Both the position numbers and the translations under genes were made by a program. Shown piece by piece: positions 10,011-20,941 of a stretch of 28,157 nt of DNA. Position 1 is the first letter of the stretch. Every line of letters starts with the position of its first letter. The notes under the pieces are model-generated. The model ran no database searches and was not told the DNA's origin. It saw only the letters and a program-made list of their open reading frames with translations. The stretch spans positions 1-28,157 of the forward strand of contig JAPEVF010000598.1 of the NCBI GenBank assembly GCA_029747585.1, in the 5' to 3' direction. The DNA is from Pleurotus djamor (taxonomy: Eukaryota > Basidiomycota > Agaricomycetes > Agaricales > Pleurotaceae).

Positions 10011-11530
10011 TTCAGCTTGAACACTGGCTGGTTATGTTGAAGAACCTGCGCTAACGGACAGCTATTGAAACATGCCCCACGTATCGTGCGTTTACGTTCA
10101 AACCCTGTCGCTGCTCCCTCGGTGCCTGTCCCATATTGTACCCTTCAGAATATCCTTCCTCCCATGTCACAATCGCCAGTGGCAGCATCCTACCCCATAC
10201 TCTACATACAGACGGACTCGGCTTTGACGGTACACAGACACTTAGCAGATATCTACCATCCTTTTCTTATCCATGCCTCAGTTGCGGCTGTGGACACTAA
10301 GCATGGAGTTTCGTACCAGTTCTTCGTGCACTGCCCAGTACAGATGTACTTTTCGCATTCTCCTACTCTCTTCTGGTACTTCTTTTCTTCCACTACCACG
10401 AACTCCTGTAAACCAACATCGTGGTTCAACCGCTCAGCTCAGCTCTGGACATTTTTCGTAACGTGCCCATGTCTGTACCGTTTCCTTCCGGGCTGTAGAG
10501 AGTGCGGATGTCAAGATGGAGTTAGCCTGTCATGCACCCCACCGGAAGTCTCTATACGCCGAATGCTGTCAAAGTGCTTCACTCTGCGTACGCATCTCTT
10601 ACTCTAGTCCACCACCTACTTCCGTGAGTACATTTCTGTGCTGGGTCACTGGAGTCAGGCTAACCCACGCCTGCAACATTTTAGTCATCATTTTTCCTGT
10701 GCTTGAGCTTGTCTTGATTTCCACCAGGACCCTTCGTTCGAGCTGGCAAAACCTTTCTCTCCAAAGATCGGCCAGGTTCAAGCCCCGATATTAGCATCTG
10801 AATGTGTGGAGGGTTAAGAAGAGACCAGTAGAGTGCCCTATCCTACAGGTCCTTCGCAACTTAGAGTACATTAGGGCGTTTCCTTGCTCTTGAGGACGAG
10901 ATCACCAGCCCTGTATTTTCCAAGTGAGTCATCTACCTCTCAAACCCATTTTATCTAACTGACATAGTGAACTAGTCCCTCAAGGTTAACTGGTTCAGCG
11001 ACGTGCACGGTGCAGATTATCTTATCTAGATATCGACATCTCCCCGCAGGCCATTTTCGGGCATTTCGTGTTTGACGGACATCCTGACCTCGCGCCGATC
11101 GTCGCTGACCGCGAACTTCACAGTGGGCTCCATCATGTTCATCTTGACTTCATGAGGTAGATCCGTGATCTTTCCTGGCGTCGAGGAACACTGCTGACCG
11201 ACCACCATGCAGGTCGCATTGTGCCTGATTCACCCCACGCACCATCACTCGCAGAGCTCACTCTGGTAGCCCTACTATGGACTTCACTATTTACCCGACT
11301 CCTCAAGGCCTCATGCTTCATGCTCGAAGATCTTGGATGGAAATTGATCCGTCCTTACACGTTGTTATGGATACTCTATGGGTCTTGTCCGTGGATCGAC
11401 CCTTTGGAAATTCATCAAGAGGTAGACGTCAGAAGCTCATAGCGCCCCTGCAATCACGGTAACGCGACATGTGTCCATCTGGCACCTTGGTCGGGCGCGT
11501 CTCTAACCACGTCCAAATTACTTCCTGCCA
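10011..11530 (+). other. Coding-like scraps with intron signals, no supported gene
   Basis: A 180-codon open frame at 10065..10607 has no recognisable domain and unconvincing composition. Two good intron-like segments exist: about 10624..10684 (GTGAGT, branch GCTAAC, ending TTTTAG) and about 10924..10968 (GTGAGT, branch CTAACTGAC, ending CATAG). Joining across the second gives LEDEITSPVFSNELVPQG and then a stop. This suggests a relic or an unrecognised gene, but no complete frame could be built. Confidence 0.3.
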
Positions 11531-11534
11531 AGAC

Positions 11535-11626
11535 GCCAAGTTCGCTCGAATTTCTTGGCTTCTCGGTTTTTGGGCGTTTCACTAGAAGCGCGTCACCGAA
11601 GTACCCTAGTATCTCTGTATAAAAAC
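11535..11626 (+). promoter_or_regulatory. Conserved promoter module of 10-Cys secreted protein gene 1
   Basis: Elements in order: GCCAAGTTCGCTC (11535), GGGCGTTTCACT (11572), GCGTCACCGAAGTACCCTAG (11590) and the TATA box TGTATAAAAAC (from 11617). All four recur in the same order and spacing upstream of the paralogue at 25528..26096, read on the other strand. Confidence 0.65.
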
Positions 11627-11729
11627 ATGCAGCGACTTGTCGTTTGGCCGTCAGAGGCTTCCCCCAACAGGCTTCTTCCTTTCGCTGCTCTTCATCGGCT
11701 ATTTCCTCGCACTTTCGTGAAAAGACACC

Positions 11730-12279
11730 ATGCGGAACTTCGCCTTCGTCGTCGGACTCTTGTTGTCCTTGCCTATGATGGTTTTCGGGATCTGGACGAG
11801 GTTTGACGACGTTACCTCTCATCACGGATGCGGTGGCTGTCAATGCTGGTCGCCTGTCATTTCCGATGGCCAACTAAGTGCGCATCTGAATTCTTTACAT
11901 TCCCTCCCAATAATTAACCTTCCCAATAGACGATCTGTGCAGTCGCATTATCAGGGCTCCTTGCCAGAGCCACTTCCAGACACTCACCATCGGTTCCTAC
12001 CAGTTCATCTCTGCTAATGATGGACGGTGCAACATCCAATGGGCTCCCACTCCTACCGAGTGTCGTGTACGATCATTTTTCCGATGTTCAATCCAGAAAC
12101 TTAATTGATCATTTATTCCACATTCTTAGAACGCTTTCATCGGTCTTGCTCATGGCCGTGATTGGAACATGTGCGCTGCTATTCGCAACGTTTGGACTTT
12201 CGGGAATCAACGAGCTGGCGCGGTTGGTATGGGCGGAGCGTGTATCCCCGCACCTCCCATGCAGCCTTTCTGTCCTTGA
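11730..12279 (+). CDS. Small secreted 10-cysteine protein, copy 1
   Basis: Family not recognised with certainty. Exons 11730..11877, 11930..12066 and 12130..12279 give 144 aa. A signal peptide (about 1-20, ending MVFG) is followed by a mature chain with ten cysteines, beginning HHGCGGCQC and including NDLC, APCQSH, DGRCNIQW, TECRNAF, NMCAAIRN, GMGGACI and a terminal FCP. The splice sites are canonical; the two later exons match the paralogue at 25528..26096 in length exactly (137 and 150 nt), which strongly supports the model. The Cys pattern and the FQFISANDGRC/NAF..LI stretch faintly recall the glycan-binding Y3-like secreted proteins of basidiomycetes, but this is a guess. No membrane segment after the signal peptide. 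Confidence 0.85.
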
Positions 12280-12697
12280 ATGGTCCTCGCTTCGATGCTT
12301 GGTTCTATGTTGCCTGGTGCTTTGTTATGCGAAATGCGCTCACTTCCTAGTATACAAGGCTATTTACTTACTTCGTGATTACTCCGTCATATACCTCCAT
12401 CTTCATTTCCTCATTGGACAATAAATCAATTATCCATTTAGTACGATATCACTGGACCGGTGGACCAGCTCTATAACAAGCCTATATACAACTCCGTTAC
12501 AAAGCCGCCCTTGGTATGAGGGAGGTTCTACTTCATANTTTTAAGCGGCGTGCCGCGGAACATGAAATAGCCTCTGTGGAGTTCCGCCCGTAGAATACAT
12601 CTTCAATCCCAATCGTATTCCCTCAGGCTACCTTTGTTTTCACCAACACATTCTTAAGATCCTCTTCCCTTCGCATCCTCAATAAATATCTACCTTG
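12280..12697 (+). other. Intergenic region, one ambiguous base
   Basis: No gene is seen. It holds the 3' end region of the secreted protein gene and the promoter of the next gene; an AATAAATAT TATA-like stretch lies near 12681. A single N is at 12538, directly before a T run. Confidence 0.5.
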
Positions 12698-13146
12698 ATG
12701 GAAGCTGATCTCCTCGTATCAGTGTCAACAACCGCCGTCCTAGACGATTTCAATGCGGCATCGTCCCCGCCTATGGCCCAGGTGGATTATCTTTCGCATG
12801 AATGGAAGGAAGAGGATCTTTGGAAGTCGTGGCGGAGGCTAACAAGGCAAAGCAAGCAAGTTGAAAATGGACTCAGGTTGGAGAATGCAAGCTGGAGGGC
12901 GTGGTGGAAGCAACGGAACAGCCTCAAGACGCTCCATCCTGGTGCGCTCAATTGGTAGGTGTTCGAAAGCTGCCGAAAGTTGCTTGGTTTATACAAAACA
13001 GTTGTCTCAATATTTGTCACTAATCATCAACCGCTCTATAAAGGCTAAAGGACTCGGACGTCACTTGGTTGTACGGTCCCTTCTACACAGTTTGCGAGCG
13101 CGCTTCAACTCGTCCACCACACGTTGGTTCTTCTCCGCAGAATTAG
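12698..13146 (+). CDS. Short GATA_AreA (DUF1752) domain protein
   Basis: Exons 12698..12954 and 13044..13146 (intron GTAGGT...TATAAAG, 89 nt) give 119 aa. Residues about 30-100 match the conserved N-terminal region shared by fungal nitrogen regulators such as AreA and by related proteins: DYLSHEWKEEDLWKSWRRL, then VENGLRLENASWRAWWKQRN, LKTLHPGALNW and, across the splice, LKDSDVTWLYGPF. In AreA-type proteins this domain lies ahead of a GATA zinc finger; here no zinc finger follows, and the protein ends about 20 residues after the domain. Another intron extending the 3' end cannot be excluded, but the next gene (opposite strand) ends only 165 bp away. A regulatory role is inferred from the domain only. 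Confidence 0.78.
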
Positions 13147-13310
13147 CTGAACGCCCAAATCTATACGAAGATCCATGGGTTAGTCTTGGGCTTTTCCTCT
13201 TTCCTTGCCAATTCCTTGCCGCGCAGGTTCACAATTTTTATCAGAAATTGTTCAATTGTACATCGAATTGCTTTAAAGTTGATACTCTTTCCGAAGCCCG
13301 AAATACGATG

Positions 13311-14925
13311 TCACTCTGTCACCCTCAGGCCATCCCAATCCACTTCTACATGGTGTTCAAGGTTATCGACATCATCCTTCGAGATATCACAACACGTGAA
13401 GATGATTTTCTCTATCGGTGTCCGGTCGTGCTCCCTCTGCAGAACAACCTCCATCAGGGTACCGTACATGTTATTCTGACCGTTAGACTCGCAGAATTTT
13501 GTGTCTTCAAACATAAGACATTTCAATTTGGGGACTGGAGTTGGTGCGACATTCGAAGAGTTCAGTAGCTGGCCTAAAATTTGTACGTCGCAGTTTGATA
13601 ATAGAATGGTGGTGATGTGCGTTGCAGAGCGTATGGTTTCAGGAAATGCTGATCCCAAATTAGCGCCATTGAAGGAGTGGAGCTCAAGGACGGAGGTCTT
13701 CTCCAAAGGGATAACCTCGCATAGTTGGAAAATGTCTGGTTGAGGAATAGATGGGAGACAACAAGAAATGGTTTCGTACTCAGCACCTGGAAGGTGTACG
13801 ACAATTTTGAACTCGTCATTGAGCGAAATCATCACCGTATCAATGGATGTTGGCGAAGCTAGCATTCGGGCCAATGTGTTCCACAGGCCCGATAACGATA
13901 TTGGCCATTCGGATCCGGTGGAAGTGTAGGAGAGTCGAATTTGGGTCAAATACGGCATGTCAAGCTTGTCGAAGACGCACAGCGTTGTGGGATCTGTCGA
14001 GCGCAGAGACATTTTCTGCAAAGCGTGCAGCGAAATAATTGGAAATGAGGAGTCAACTAACGGGCCGCAAAGAGCTGAAAGATTGACATGTTTGATGGTC
14101 TGGGAGGTCTGGAAAACTCCCAAAAGCCATGCGACTGATGGTAGAGAGCCAGGCGAAGGCCAAATCGAGATGTCCCCAAGGTTGGGCCCAAATTGGGCGT
14201 TGGTCAAAAGAGTTTGAGGGACCCCGTCAAGAGTCAACGATCGCAGAGAAGGGAGTTCAGACCAGAAATGTCCAGCACATTGGCCGGTACTACTGGCATA
14301 TGGGAGCTGAATAGAGAGCTTTTGCAAAATCGGGACGGTACAATGATCCGATGGAATGAAGGAAAGGACTTGCGAAAGCGTTGTTAAATCCGGGAGGCGC
14401 ACATCAAGCACCTGCAAACGGGTGGGTTGGGTGACGACGGTGGCTACCAAGGGCCAAAAATCATCGCTGGGTTGGTAAGGTACGCGAAGTAAGATACGGA
14501 GGGGAGCTGATTTCGAACGCCGAAGCATTTGAGGTGCGTGAGGTGATCCCAAGTCTATGGTAGACCAAAAACAAGGGCTTGAGAGGACGAGATCGCTCCA
14601 AGCATGGCAAATACCCAAGATCTTGAACCACACTGGTCGAGTCCCCATCCAGAATGGGGAAAAACCTTGCTCGGATTGCAGCTTTACCGAAAGCAATATG
14701 TGCGATAAGATGTCATCTGGTAGCTGATTGATAGCACAATGGGCATTGCGGCGCATCTTGAGGGCTTTGATGCACGTTTCATGTCTCGCAATTTCCGTTT
14801 GGATTTCTTCATCAATGAGCTTCTGCGCGGCGTAGTCGGTGGTTATGGTCTATCGGGAGAGGTCAGTATCGTATACTCTACTCTATATGGACTACCCCAA
14901 GTGGTAGAGAACCGATCCGTACCAT
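13311..14925 (-). CDS. F-box protein
   Basis: Likely substrate-recognition subunit of an SCF ubiquitin ligase. Exons 14925..14896 (10 codons) and 14849..13311, joined over a 46-nt intron (GTAGTC, branch ACTGAC, CGATAG), give 522 aa. Residues about 20-41 are a short charged helix (LIDEEIQTEIARHETCIKAL) that usually precedes the F-box in Agaricomycete proteins. The F-box follows at about 50-97 (INQLPDDILSHILLS ... ICHAWSDLVLSSPCFWSTIDL). The rest is Leu-rich in irregular repeats of LRR-like character (LRSLTLDG, LQKLSIQL, LKCLMFED). Such proteins form large, fast-changing families in these fungi, and no target can be named. It converges with the GATA_AreA gene. A start at internal Met42 would lose the helix, so the spliced start is preferred. 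Confidence 0.85.
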
Positions 14926-15084
14926 GATGAGAGTATGAGAGTATGGGAGGGTGTAAAGAAGCGTGCGAGATGTGACTCATCAAAGGTGGACTGCTCAATA
15001 ATTGATGGGCTGATGGCCGTCGGGCTTCTATGTAATGGTAGCATGTGTGAGTAGATACACATTCTACTTACATAAAAGGAAATA
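14926..15084 (-). promoter_or_regulatory. Short intergenic region upstream of the F-box gene
   Basis: Only about 160 bp separate the transporter stop from the F-box start, both on the minus strand, so the F-box promoter must lie here or inside the transporter 3' end. A GAGAGTATGAGAGTATGGGAG stretch at about 14929-14949 (plus strand) is a short imperfect repeat. Confidence 0.3.
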
Positions 15085-18000
15085 CTATACATCCTGTGGC
15101 AGTCTAAATTGAACACTTGTCCGTTGACCCAATAAATCAAAACCCTCCTCGGCACGAGGCAACGGCCCAAGCCCAATACCATGAATATGATATTGTTCCC
15201 CGACGATCTCCTTTGTCGCAACCATCAAGCGATCTAGTTGCGTCATGATACCATACGCTGTCGAAACACCCACGCAAAAGCGACTGAAGAAATAACGGGA
15301 TATTAGACGAACTGCAAACCGCAGAATAAGCAAAGGAAACATACAGATATTGTTCGTTTTCCAAGGTGCTCAACGACAAATTCCTCGGCAACCCGTAATC
15401 CTCCTCGGAGTCAACATGGATAACGTTGAGACCATGGTTTCTTTCCATGTATCGATCAAGGAGGGGACAAGGCGTAATTTGTGGGAGCGGATGTCCCGTG
15501 CGCAGGGCAGTTGATATCATGCCTAGAAGTAGGACGTTCAGATCGCTAGTCAACGACGAAGAAAGGCGAACTCAACTGATTACAGCGAGAACATCGCCTT
15601 GGAAGTCAGAGTCTAGGAAGCGTGTACGGCGGAGAAATGCCCGAGTCCACGCAGGTTCCATGTGTTCGACAACTGACATCAGATGGGACAAGGAGTAGGC
15701 AATTTGCCTGAAGGAAATAAGGGTTGAGATATTGCAAAATACAGAATACAACAACGGGTAGACTCACAGTTGTAGTTCAAGAATCTTCTGGTACCGCTTG
15801 GCAGGCCATCTCCCCCGAAGAGAAAACTAGGCGAGCGAACAATAAGCCACCAGACAAACGTACGTTGACGGGTTGGCGACACACCTCATATATAACATTG
15901 GCTTTCAGAACAATCGATCTTTTGAGTTTGCTGCGTACGGCAATAAGACTTGTGATGATACTCTGACTCTCCTCTTCTTTGGGTGCGTTGGCAAAAGAGA
16001 TAATGGCACAGTACAGAGCACCAAGTTCCGCAGCCGTGGTGGACAGCGTCGTCCGCTGATATCGTCGAATTGTCGTTGACGGTGGGAAGAACGAAAACAA
16101 GCTAGCGGATCGCGTTATGGCACTTTTAGTCCAGGACCAGAGGATCAACTTACAATGCAGCGCTGACACCGACGGTGACCAAGAGGAAGCGTCGCTGGAG
16201 GCAGAAGGTGAGCGAAAATCGGTGGTCAGACGGCCAGAGAAACATACCCAAGCGACATCCCATCCAGACCCCGGTGACGCGGCAACTACGATGTAGTTAT
16301 CTTGATACGAATAACCAACGACCAAGATCGCCGTAACGAAAAAGATAATGTTCGTCATTGGTGGGCCGGGCCAGTACAATCTAGCAAAGAAAAAGAATGG
16401 GAAGCACACAGCGCAGACGGCTCCAAGGCCATAAGCATTCGCGCCTCCACAACCAGCTGAGATGTACCTGTATTATGAGAGAGGCTCGAATCAACGTATG
16501 ATACCCACGAGTGGGATGTATGAACTCACCACATGACCATACCTACAATACAACCGAAGAATGTCGCGAGGACACGGGCGGTAAGACCAAAGGTCGTGTC
16601 TCCCCGAAATCGAGCTAGGGTAAGTTGACCCATGAAACTACAGGGTCAAGACAGTCACTAGTCAAGGTCGCGGACGGAAGTGAACGACATACATCGCCCA
16701 AACAAAACGGTTGCCTAAGATGAAGGAGCTATATTAATGATCACTGCAAACAGAGAAATTTGATGAATCCCTTACGGTAGGCGAAGCCGCTCGACGCTTT
16801 TATCATCGATGGCAGGCACATGATGACTGTAGCGTATTCATATCAAAGTCTAATCACCACCAATCATGCAAGCAAACATACCCGTCAATATCCCAGCTTT
16901 AATCGCAAACACCATGTTACCATGCCCTGCAGCCTTAGCAAGACGGTAAAAGGCATTCATGACAAGCTCAAACGAATTCCTGGGTGGTAATGCATCGGGG
17001 TCCCTAGGTTTGGGTTCACCGAGGTCTGCATTCCACGCAGGTTGGATACCCTGAATGACCTCTAAGCAGTATCAGCTTCACAGTATCTTGGGTCGATTGT
17101 AACGGTACACTGACCAGGATTCTCATCATCGTCCTTCTCCAAGCTGTCGGACGCCTCCCAGTAGCTCCAAGAAAATAAGATGTTGTTCGCGGGCGTCCAT
17201 AACTTATTCTTGGGTCGCTCGTTTTCCATTTTAAAAACTCCATCAATCTATTGAATGACCAGCGACAAGTAAGTCAGGTGAACAAGATACAGAGATAGGT
17301 GTGGGGGCCGACCATGTCAAGTATATTGCTGGATAATTGAAGCAAGTGGTACTGGTAGACGTAGCAACGGAAGAGGTACTTGTGTTGAGGCACAACCAGG
17401 TCTTCATGGTCGTGGTCATCGACCTCCAGCTCGGAATGGAGTTTGGACCGTAGATGTGGTTCGAAAGCCGCTCGATATGGATCGAGAATCTTATGTCTAT
17501 GATAAGCACTCGTTAATCGTGGTTGCTTCAGTTCAATGAAAGAAACCACACCGTTTGTCGGCCTTGAACGCACAAAGCTCTTGAGCCAGCCTTTCTCGAA
17601 CGCTGATGAGCCGATTACACCTCTCCCTACAAACCTTTTCCCTCTCGCGGTCTCGGACAAATCGCCAAGTTCCCTCCCTTACACTAGTCAACCAAGCTAT
17701 AATCTCCTTGACTCCGTCTCCACAGGCCGCGACAAGATCCTCACAGCTTTGCTGGAGCAGCACATTCGCTTGCTTCGTATGCTCAACCGCAGCAGGATCA
17801 TGCAGCCGCGTCGCTTCCAGGTTCAGATACCGCTGAGACTCAAAAACGCCCACAGCGAATTCAGCTTTAGGATGGTACTGATGGTGATGGAGGTGCTTCA
17901 GCGCACTTTGCAAATGAAGAGAATGGAGGTGGGGGTGTCGATGGAAATGTCCGAGTAGATTTGCGTGACTATGGCTATGCGTATGCGAATGTGTGGGTGT

Positions 18001-19740
18001 GAGAGGTTCATGAGCGGAGGAAACGTGCGTGGGTGTTGTGGCTGAAGGTAGCTCTTCATCAGCAGGCACAGAGTTGGAGCCCGTGATAATCCTCCCTAAG
18101 CTCCCTCTTATCAACGACGGTGGCCGCGATCCTGGACGCGACGCTGGACGGGAAGCAGGTCGCGACATACGCTGCGAACCAGCTTGAGTGACTGGTAAGG
18201 TTGGAGAACCTAGCACTGGCGTCCCAGGTACACTTGCCCTCGGTGTACCTGGCTGACTCTTCGGTGTCCCGGGTACGCTTGTCATAGGAGTTATCGGGAA
18301 TCTTTGCTTCTCAGGATCAATCATCGACCAATAAACCCCCAACCCATTAGCGCGAGGTGCCATCCGTCTAGCCGTCTGCTGCAAGCTCTTCCAATCCAGA
18401 GGTGCGAACTTGGAGTAAATCAAGTCGGATTTGAGAAGTCGCGACGCAGCCGCTAGCGGGATCAACGAAGATTCCGACTGGGATACAGACTGGGTCAGAG
18501 CAGCGACCGTAGACGTGTACTCCGTCGTATCATGTGGGATGTGCAGGAGTTTGCGGTGGGTAGAAAGAGCGGTTTGTAAGGGGTTGAGGACGTTGATGAG
18601 ATTTTGGGTAAATTGTGCTGATATAGAACACGGGAACAGAATGCAGGAGCAGATGAGAGAGATGGCGGAGTGAAAGGCGAGCGGTATAAAGATGGCTTCG
18701 CCGATCTGCACATGTGGTCAAAACCGTAGTCATCGCGCTAGAAGCGGGGACATACCTGATAAAATGGATATGGGAAGAGTACATTGGTGGTCAACGATAT
18801 ATCTACATAGCGTAGTGAGCGAAGTGAAAGCGTAGCCATAGACATTAGACATACCAATACATATGCAGGCAAAGATCGTAGCAAAGAGGTACGGACCGGG
18901 TCCTTGTCTAGCCTTGATGTACAAAAAGAAGGTGCTGCCGAAGAATATGAATACAGCCAAGATGACGGTGGGCTTGGTGGTGATTGAGCATCGGTAAGAT
19001 GAGGAGAAAAGGGACGACATACCGCAGCTTCGACATAATAGCCCGAAAATATGAGGTCAAATGACGCAGTTGGATCACGATTTCTGCGAGCTAGGTCTGC
19101 GAGCTTGATACCCAAAGACGACCACCTGTTCAAACGACTCGACTCAGCAATGCTTCAAGGACAGAAAGCAGATGGACGTACGCCCATGCTGTGGCTACAA
19201 AGAGAAGAATGATAAGTTCTCGCTCCAGAACACTCATGAAAGGATCGCTAGGCGGGGACAGAAAGCTGGCTGGGAAGCCCGTGGAATCAGATATCCTCGC
19301 ATTCTGAAAAGGAATTCAACGCACCTATCAGAATTAAAAAACTCGCCTAATATCCATGAGTCAGAAACACGAAAATATGGAACAGAAAGTCACGACTCAC
19401 TTGTCCCATAAAGATCTCAACCCTCGGAATCAGGAAAAGCACTGTCCCAGCCCATGCCGCAACCGCACATCGTATCACTGGCTTCATCTTCGACCAAGTC
19501 CAATTTGTCGGTATCCATTTCAAGGCGGAAGGAAGTGTAAACTTGCGAAGCTGCTTGACAGGAGATCGTCGGCCCAGGTCATCGTCGTCGCTGGATCTAC
19601 TTGGCGAATCGGCATCCTGAGTCGAGGCTTTCTCTGGTTCTTGATTCCTTCCTGGTCGTATGACACCCTCATTTCTTGGAGAAGTTGGGACCGAATCAGA
19701 GGGTGAGGCAANTTTTTATGGTGGGTCGTTCTGGTGGCAT
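15085..19740 (-). CDS. ArAE/fusaric-acid-resistance-type membrane transporter
   Basis: Likely exporter of aromatic or organic acids. Nineteen exons by eye: 19740..19401, 19303..19182, 19125..19023, 18972..18855, 18802..18756, 18705..17552, 17496..17313, 17247..17115, 17061..16882, 16826..16776, 16714..16693, 16637..16530, 16467..16248, 16194..16154, 16101..15885, 15826..15768, 15707..15577, 15522..15345, 15283..15085. All phases agree from exon 2 on; exon 1 fits if the N at 19712 is not a real base, giving 1,201 aa. Order: short charged N-terminus; first membrane block about 80-270 (RCAVAAWAGTVLFLIPRVE, GQGPGPYLFATIFA-like, IPLAFHSAISLICSCILFP), typical of ArAE_2_N; Ser/Pro-rich and His-rich linker about 384-521; second membrane block about 775-965 (FUSC-like, with RRYQRTTLSTTAAELG); C-terminal DUF2421-type part. 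The ER or plasma membrane location is unresolved. Confidence 0.87.
16693..16714 (-). other. 22-nt microexon of the transporter gene
   Basis: The exon lies between introns 16775..16715 (61 nt) and 16692..16638 (55 nt) and encodes RNRFVWAI across its junctions. Both borders are canonical (CTTAG| and |GTATGT), and the phases agree with the neighbouring exons, which together encode the second membrane block. Confidence 0.7.
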
Positions 19741-20503
19741 TGTCTGAAACGATGCGGTCGCAGTGCCCCGAACTCAAAGGTCAGCGTCTGCGATAAAGTC
19801 CTCGAGGAAGCGTCGGAGGTGCTCCAATGAACGATGATTTCATCGTCCAATTTTAAAATCGGCGTTGGGCGGGGTTGTCTGGAAGTTTCGGGGGCATGAT
19901 AACCTGGGAAAAGCTCCGGGCCGGCGAATTTGAACAAGCCGCCCCTGAAAATCTCTCCGCGGACCACAATGCCCTCGGGATGGGATGTCCTGACGTTGAA
20001 GGCAAAGCACAGATTCAAGAAGCAGCCCGGAGGGCAGAGGAACAGCGTAGAGAGAATAACATAGGATTCGAAAGAGCTGGTGCTCATTCATTCAACCTTT
20101 CTCGGAACGCTCAGCCTCCAGGTCATATGTTCGTATTGGACATAAGGAACCTAACCATTGATCGGGCGCAAAACAGCTTGAGAGTCGCGATCGCTACGCT
20201 TTTGGTTCTGGGCTGGACAAGATGTTGGACAATGGGTCTGAACAGGAGAAGACAGCTGAACTACGGTGAGAAGATGCTTTATTCAAGTCGCCAGCGTGTA
20301 GCAACCAACCACCGGAGAAATGGAAAAATAAGACGTCCCATCCAATTCATCAAGTGGAGAAGGGACCTTGGCACAAGATATCATGGGATACATTGTCAGT
20401 AGTGGTATGATCTTGGCAGAAGACGACCCTCAACGCCCAAACGCATAAAAGAGGGCGAGTTAAGTCGGACGGTACCGCCCAAGTAAACTCCACTTCAACC
20501 TCA
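19741..20503. other. Divergent intergenic region, no supported gene
   Basis: It separates the transporter (-) from the first CxxCC protein gene (+). Open frames exist on both strands (plus 19875..20402, minus 20087..19716), but neither shows a domain, signal peptide or introns. A CATAAAAGAGG TATA element at 20445..20455 serves the plus-strand gene. Confidence 0.45.
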
Positions 20504-20596
20504 GTAAGTCCTCACTGGACCGTGTCAAACGTCATTCCCCCGAGAGGACTCACATCATACCACCACCCCAGGTCGTCGTGATCTGCCAGTAACGAG
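20445..20596 (+). promoter_or_regulatory. TATA element and 5' UTR intron of CxxCC protein gene A
   Basis: CATAAAAGAGG at 20445 is shared exactly with the region upstream of gene C (22050). A canonical intron, 20504..20571 (GTAAGT...CCCCAG, 68 nt), sits in the leader 25 nt before the ATG. Confidence 0.5.
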
Positions 20597-20935
20597 ATGG
20601 TCTTCACCAAATCTCTCCTCGCCGCGGCCTTCCTTGTCACCAGTGCATTCGGCACCGTGCTACCCATCGCATCACCACAGCCCATCCCCCCGCTACTCTG
20701 CCTAAAGGCATGTTACCCCAAAGACCACGTCTGCTCAAAGCCCATGTTCCTCGTCCCATCCGAAGACGGCGGCAAATGTTTCATGTGCTGCCAACCTCCT
20801 CCGCCTCCACCTGATATCTGTTTGAAGGCTTGTTTCCCGAAGGATCACGTTTGCCGAGACGGACAGTACCTGAGACCACCCGTCGACGGAGGAGATTGCT
20901 TCCAGTGCTGCGAGCCGCGCATGATTCCTTTCTAG
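20597..20935 (+). CDS. Secreted double-repeat CxxCC protein A
   Basis: An uncharacterised small secreted protein of 112 aa in one exon. Signal peptide about 1-19 (MVFTKSLLAAAFLVTSAFG), then a short Pro-rich stretch. Two repeats of about 33 residues follow, separated by QPPPPPPDI. Each repeat has six cysteines: C-x3-C-[YF]PKDHV-C-x14-C-x2-CC (CLKACYPKDHVC...CFMCC and CLKACFPKDHVC...CFQCC). The chain ends 7 residues after the last CC. The spacing resembles plant proteinase inhibitor II repeats (C-x3-C-x8-C-x13-C-x2-CC), but no residues beyond the cysteines obviously match, so function is open. A canonical intron (20942..20998) starts just after the stop, and a polyadenylation-like AATAAA is at 21058..21063. 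Convergent with gene B. Confidence 0.82.
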   Translation: MVFTKSLLAAAFLVTSAFGTVLPIASPQPIPPLLCLKACYPKDHVCSKPMFLVPSEDGGKCFMCCQPPPPPPDICLKACFPKDHVCRDGQYLRPPVDGGDCFQCCEPRMIPF

Positions 20936-20941
20936 CAGCTG

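Noticed and set aside
10065..10607. A 180-codon open frame on the plus strand
   Set aside because: No recognisable domain or homologous blocks; the sequence looks like read-through of C/T-rich DNA, and no supporting splice sites fit it.
12861..13568. A 235-codon open frame on the plus strand
   Set aside because: It overlaps the GATA_AreA exons in another frame and the 3' end of the F-box gene in antisense; both of those have clear domains.
19875..20402. A 175-codon plus-strand frame and an overlapping 123-codon minus-strand frame upstream of the transporter
   Set aside because: Neither has a domain, signal peptide or conserved block; the transporter has a good start at 19740 without them.
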